Source: Neolewinella agarilytica (GTDB taxonomy: Bacteria > Bacteroidota > Bacteroidia > Chitinophagales > Saprospiraceae). Taken from it: a DNA stretch of 64,000 nucleotides. The notes beneath the pieces were generated by a model. It was not told the origin of the DNA, did not search any database, and saw nothing but the letters and a program-made list of their open reading frames with translations. The DNA lies in assembly GCF_900110645.1 (NCBI RefSeq), contig NZ_FOFB01000008.1, forward strand, positions 1 to 64,000, read 5' to 3'. Made by a program: the position numbers and the translations under genes. How positions within the stretch are numbered: the first letter of the stretch is position 1; the number at the start of each line of letters is the position of its first letter. Shown here one piece after another: positions 60,533-64,000 of the stretch.

Positions 60533-61492
60533 CTACCCCACAAACAACGCCGAAATCGACTCATTGTCGTGCGTCTTCTTAATGCCCTTCGCGAAGAGGG
60601 CAGCAGAAGACAGGACCTTGATCTTGGGCGAAATCTGTTTCAGCGGCACCGCATCACAGACGATGAGCGTCTCCAGGGCAGACTTTTCGATTTTCTCGTA
60701 AGCGTTACCACTCAGGATGGGGTGGGTGGCGATGGCACGGACGGACTTGGCGCCGCGCTCCATGATCAGGTCCGCCGCCCGGCACAGCGTGCCGGCGGTA
60801 TCGACGAGGTCATCGACCAGGATGACATCGGCGCCTTCCACGTCACCAATCAGGGTCATGCCGGCAATCTCGCCGGCGCGCTTGCGGTACTTGTCACAGA
60901 TCACGACGTTGCGTTCGTAGTACTTGGCGTAGTCGCGGGCCCGCTTCACGCCGCCCATGTCGGGGCTGGCGAAGGTGACGTTGCTCATGTCCTGCGTATC
61001 GAAATATGGGATATAGATGGCCTGACTTTTGAGGTGATCCACGGGGATGTCAAAGAAGCCTTGAATCTGGTCCGCGTGCAGGTCAAGCGTCATGATCCGA
61101 TCGGCACCGGCTTCTACGAGCAGGTTCGCGATGAGTTTGGCGCTGATGGGGACCCGGGGGCGGTCTTTACGGTCCTGGCGGGCGTAGCCAAAGTAGGGCA
61201 TCACGCAGCAGATGTAACCGGCCGAAGCCCTGCGGGCCGCATCGATGGTCAGCAGCATCTCCATCAGGTTATCGTGTGGCTGGAAGGTGCTGCCGATGAT
61301 GAAGACGTATTCACCGCGTACGCTCTGCTTGATGATGGGCTGCATTTCCCCGTCGTTAAAACGGGCAACTTCCAGTTCGCCTAATTCCTGGCCATAGGCC
61401 GTAGCGATTTTTTCGGAGAGGTATTGACTTCCCGTAACGGACAGTAAGGTCACGTTATCATTCATCGGGGTGAGGCGGGGCTTGTGGGACAT
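60533..61492 (-). CDS. prs: ribose-phosphate pyrophosphokinase
   Basis: A 319-residue enzyme making PRPP from ribose 5-phosphate and ATP. Diagnostic sequences are ARFNDGEMQP, GYARQDRKDRPRVPISAKL, the Mg-binding LDLHADQIQGFFDIP, and the PRPP loop VILVDDLVDTAGTLCRAAD. The start could be M1 (61492) or M10. It feeds nucleotide, His and Trp synthesis. It is divergent from the VWA gene. Confidence 0.95.
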   Translation of the reverse strand: MSHKPRLTPMNDNVTLLSVTGSQYLSEKIATAYGQELGELEVARFNDGEMQPIIKQSVRGEYVFIIGSTFQPHDNLMEMLLTIDAARRASAGYICCVMPYFGYARQDRKDRPRVPISAKLIANLLVEAGADRIMTLDLHADQIQGFFDIPVDHLKSQAIYIPYFDTQDMSNVTFASPDMGGVKRARDYAKYYERNVVICDKYRKRAGEIAGMTLIGDVEGADVILVDDLVDTAGTLCRAADLIMERGAKSVRAIATHPILSGNAYEKIEKSALETLIVCDAVPLKQISPKIKVLSSAALFAKGIKKTHDNESISALFVG

Positions 61493-61556
61493 GGGGCAAA
61501 GATAATGGGCTGATGTCGGAACGTGGATTGTAAATTAAATGATCTCGTTTTATTTT

Positions 61557-61650
61557 CCGACTAAAGTCGGGGCTGTGTTACGAAGCTCTTCGAGCTGTTC
61601 TATCCATGAAAGCTCTTAGAGCTTCGTAACACAGCCCTGCGCTTCAGCGC
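61557..61650. repeat. REP-like composite hairpin region
   Basis: CCGACTaaAGTCGG (61557-61570), then a 20-bp inverted repeat GGGCTGTGTTACGAAGCTCT (61570-61589) with its complement at 61618-61637, then GCGC-TTCA-GCGC (61639-61650). The TTCA loop and stacked GC stems recall bacterial REP elements; a similar TTCA hairpin is at 5358-5379. It lies between divergent prs and the VWA gene. Confidence 0.75.
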
Positions 61651-61699
61651 AAATTAAAGCCATTCTTTCCCTTACTTTTACCCCACAAGCTTCCCTCCC

Positions 61700-62812
61700 A
61701 TCGAAGAAATCACTCCCAACGAAGAATACCTCCGCAAATGGCGCCTCATCCTCGGTCAGCAGTCCGAAGGAGAGGAAGGCGACACCATCGATCTGCCCGG
61801 CCAACTGGCCGGCATGGACGCGACGCTCGAAGCCCTCTACGCCGATCAGGAGCGCAAAGGCGGCCTCGGCAAAAGCAACCCGAACGTCAACCGTTGGCTG
61901 GGAGACATCCGCAAGTATTTCCCGACGGATACCGTGCAGCTGCTGCAGCGGGACGCCCTGGATCGCCTTGGACTGAAGCAAATGCTGCTGGAGCCGGAGC
62001 TACTCGAAACCATCGAGCCCGACGTCCATCTGATCGGCACCCTGCTGACGCTGAAAAATTTGCTGCCGGACCGGAGCCGGGAAACAGCGCGGGCGGTGGT
62101 GAAGCGCGTAGTGGAGCAAATTGAAAAAGAGTTGAAACGGCCGGTGGAGCAAGCCATTAGCGGTCGCCGCCGGCAGCACAATCGCAACCGCCGCCCCCGG
62201 CCCCAGGATATTGACTGGGATCAGACCATCCGCCGGAACATGAAACACTACCAGCCGGAGTATAAGACGGTGTTGCCCATCAACTTGCGGGGGCTCTCTC
62301 GGTCTAAGGCCGGGCTTAAGCACGTTATTTTGCTCATTGACCAGTCGGGTTCCATGGCCGCCTCGGTGGTCTACGCCGGGGTGATCTCCTGTATTCTGGC
62401 CAGTATTCCCAGTTTGAAAACCCAGGTTGTGGCCTTCGATACGAACGTGGTGGACCTGACGGATCAGCTCCCCGATCCACTGGAGTTGCTCTTCGCCCTG
62501 CAACTCGGCGGCGGCACGGATATTGGTAAAGCCCTCCGTTACGGAGAGCAGCTTAACACCAACCCGAAGGATACGGTGATGATATTACTGAGCGATCTGT
62601 TCGAAGGGGGATCTGTGGCGGGGATGCTGGCTACGGTCCGGCGCTTACAGCAGACAGGGCTGACCTTTTTGCCCATCCTGGCACTAAGCGATGAGGGGGC
62701 ACCAGCTTACGACAAAGAAATCGCTGCAGAACTGACGGAGATGGGGGTGACACCCTTTGCGAGTACGCCGGGGGCGTTTGCGGAGGTGTTGTCGAAGGCT
62801 TTGTATGGTTAA
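61700..62812 (+). CDS. VWA-domain protein of the MoxR/DUF4132-linked type
   Basis: About 370 residues. The first ATG (61814) would omit conserved N-terminal residues (ITPNEEYLRKWRLILGQQ), which lie in frame upstream without any ATG, GTG or TTG. ATC at 61700 or 61709 is the best non-standard start, about 20 nt after a TACTTTTA -7-like element. The VWA domain has the MIDAS DQSGSMA and QLGGGTDI motifs. A helical N-terminal part (ERWLGDIRKYFP-like, VDIDWDQTIRRN) matches the YehP-like family. It probably couples to a MoxR ATPase. Confidence 0.8.
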   Translation: MEEITPNEEYLRKWRLILGQQSEGEEGDTIDLPGQLAGMDATLEALYADQERKGGLGKSNPNVNRWLGDIRKYFPTDTVQLLQRDALDRLGLKQMLLEPELLETIEPDVHLIGTLLTLKNLLPDRSRETARAVVKRVVEQIEKELKRPVEQAISGRRRQHNRNRRPRPQDIDWDQTIRRNMKHYQPEYKTVLPINLRGLSRSKAGLKHVILLIDQSGSMAASVVYAGVISCILASIPSLKTQVVAFDTNVVDLTDQLPDPLELLFALQLGGGTDIGKALRYGEQLNTNPKDTVMILLSDLFEGGSVAGMLATVRRLQQTGLTFLPILALSDEGAPAYDKEIAAELTEMGVTPFASTPGAFAEVLSKALYG

Positions 62813-63321
62813 AAACTAGTATCCACCACCCGCAGCCGTCGGTATTTATTCGGCTTGAATTTTCGCTGACCGAAAATCTTGTTAATCAGGAAGCCGGTGC
62901 CAACGGAAGTGAGGGTGATCATCAGGTCCCGGCTTTCGTATTTTGTTAGCGGGTTGCCGTCGGTATAATTACCCGCCAGGCTCCAGAATGACCAGCCGAC
63001 GCCAAAGGTCATCAAACTGTAGCCCGCGGCGGCGCCGAAGGTCTTGCCCCGGTTGACCAGCTCGATTTCATCGAGCATCACGAAGCGATCGTTAATCACC
63101 AGCGCCTGGATATCGGGACGCATCTCCCGAATGGGGCCTTCCTGGTAAAAATTATCGCCCTTCAGCCGGAACTTCAGCCATTCGCCCTCATACATCCGGT
63201 CAGATTGAGAAGCCGTCAGTTTCTCGAATAAGAGCACACGTTGGGCACTGGCGTGGTTACTGAGCCAGCCGAACGTAGAAGTGCTAAAGGACAGGATAAG
63301 GAGCAGGGTGATGAGTCTCAT
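62809..63321 (-). CDS. exported or membrane protein, unknown
   Basis: A 170-residue protein with a signal peptide (MRLITLLLILSFSTSTFG). A single hydrophobic stretch lies at about 97-116 (GYSLMTFGVGWSFWSLAG); the C-terminus is basic. Family not recognised. Its stop overlaps the VWA stop by 4 bp on the opposite strand. Confidence 0.6.
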   Translation of the reverse strand: MRLITLLLILSFSTSTFGWLSNHASAQRVLLFEKLTASQSDRMYEGEWLKFRLKGDNFYQEGPIREMRPDIQALVINDRFVMLDEIELVNRGKTFGAAAGYSLMTFGVGWSFWSLAGNYTDGNPLTKYESRDLMITLTSVGTGFLINKIFGQRKFKPNKYRRLRVVDTSF

Positions 63322-63459
63322 AACGGAAAGATAGGTTTACCAATTAAATAGTTGGTAGTATCAGACTTTACCTCACTATCAATGTAATTACCGGCTAGGC
63401 GAACACCTGCCAGTACTGACCGTTCGAGACTGTACCTCTTTAACTTATTTCATTCATTG

Positions 63460-64000
63460 ATGAAACATACTTACCGCCGTCTATCCATTGCTTACCGCCG
63501 GTTTCAAATTAGCAGTTCTCCCCAGCTAAACCTCGTGTGGGGCTTCTTCCTCTATTCGCTGGTCGGTTGGCTTTTGCTGTCGCTTCCCATTTTCCATAAG
63601 ACGGACATTTCTGTTTTGGATAATCTTTTTACGGCCACCTCTGCCGTTTCAACCACGGGGCTAGTTACGGCGGGAATGTCGGAGTACAATCTGGCCGGGC
63701 AAATAATCGTCGCGGGGCTGATTCAGCTCGGAGGCATCGGCTACATGACACTTACCACTTATTTTTTACTCTTCACTACCCGGCGTATGACCTCGTGGCA
63801 TCAAAAAATAATCGGTGCAGAGTTCACCATGCCCAGCTCCATTAAAATCGGAGACTTCATTAAAAGTGCCATTGTATTTACGCTCATAATGGAAACTTTG
63901 GGGAGCATCTGTTTTTACATTGCCTTTATCCAGTCGGGTATGGCCGGAGGCCAGGCAGTATGGTATAGCATCTTTCACAGCATTTCCGCATTCTGTACGG
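63460..64000 (+). CDS. TrkH/KtrB-family potassium transporter (partial)
   Basis: The N-terminal 180 residues of a potassium transport subunit, cut by the window edge. The selectivity-filter segment TATSAVSTTGLVTAG, the following QLGGIGYMT and the FHSISAFCT motif of a second pore loop are typical of TrkH/KtrB. It starts at the ATG at 63460, 138 bp after the divergent gene. The regulatory TrkA/KtrA gene probably lies outside. Confidence 0.92.
   Translation, partial: MKHTYRRLSIAYRRFQISSSPQLNLVWGFFLYSLVGWLLLSLPIFHKTDISVLDNLFTATSAVSTTGLVTAGMSEYNLAGQIIVAGLIQLGGIGYMTLTTYFLLFTTRRMTSWHQKIIGAEFTMPSSIKIGDFIKSAIVFTLIMETLGSICFYIAFIQSGMAGGQAVWYSIFHSISAFCT

Noticed and set aside
1-64000. tRNA or rRNA genes
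   Set aside because: No TpsiC-arm-like sequences or rRNA segments were recognised by eye; a tool scan would be decisive.

Overview
The window looks like a chromosome segment of a member of the Bacteroidota, most like the Saprospiria (Lewinella-type). Grounds: a type IX secretion type-B sorting domain (20415-23438), the gliding gene order mutY-ssb-gldE, Bacteroidota-type promoters (TTG, about 20 bp, TAnnTTTG), DUF5777, DUF2141 and DUF4175 proteins, a mevalonate-pathway decarboxylase and a fused-type aspartokinase/homoserine dehydrogenase. No tRNA, rRNA or CRISPR array was seen. The assignment is inferred from gene content, not from a database search.

Layout. From 1 to 23.5 kb all 16 genes lie on the minus strand: a mobile mystery A/B (XRE + Fic) pair, mvaD, a secreted M1 peptidase, the thrABC operon, a class II Fic protein behind a striking palindromic operator, ybeY with a small ATPase of the RsbW type, a large DUF4175 membrane protein, an atypical Nramp transporter, a heme A synthase, a VapBC-like toxin-antitoxin pair and a large T9SS surface protein. 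Two perfect TGTTCCACGTGGAACA sites (parS consensus) lie at 5.44-5.50 kb. A gene-free 0.6 kb stretch at 19.0-19.6 kb carries an AT-rich block and a cluster of DnaA boxes (TTATCCACA and relatives). Together these suggest that the window contains the chromosomal origin and centromere.

From 23.6 to 64 kb both strands are used. In order: pssA-purS, an msrB/msrA pair split by one in-frame TGA, a lytic transglycosylase, smpB, a bacilliredoxin, a small c-type cytochrome/DUF5777 cluster, gldE-ssb-mutY with an ECF sigma factor, a C-terminal processing protease, a protein with eight 11-residue repeats, an MBL-rhodanese sulfur enzyme, a MoxR ATPase, a small protein followed by a 1700-residue DUF4132-like giant, a large outer-membrane barrel, a TPR histidine kinase and LytTR regulator, a UvrD/RecB-type helicase-nuclease, a frameshifted PIN toxin with its antitoxin, prs, a VWA protein of the MoxR-linked type, and the start of a TrkH/KtrB potassium transporter.

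The most unusual feature at the DNA level is a set of short interspersed repeats. A 19-20 bp element, TGCACCTGCG(N3-4)GCGCCC, occurs about 14 times in either orientation. It sits between genes and also inside coding regions, where it is read as short Ala/Pro/Gly linkers (pssA, the LytTR regulator, the helicase, the DUF4132 protein, the outer-membrane barrel and the tail of a small membrane protein). Several other repeat families accompany it. Scattered MoxR, VWA and DUF4132 genes, plus a possible beta-grasp small protein, may form an uncharacterised NTP-dependent system.
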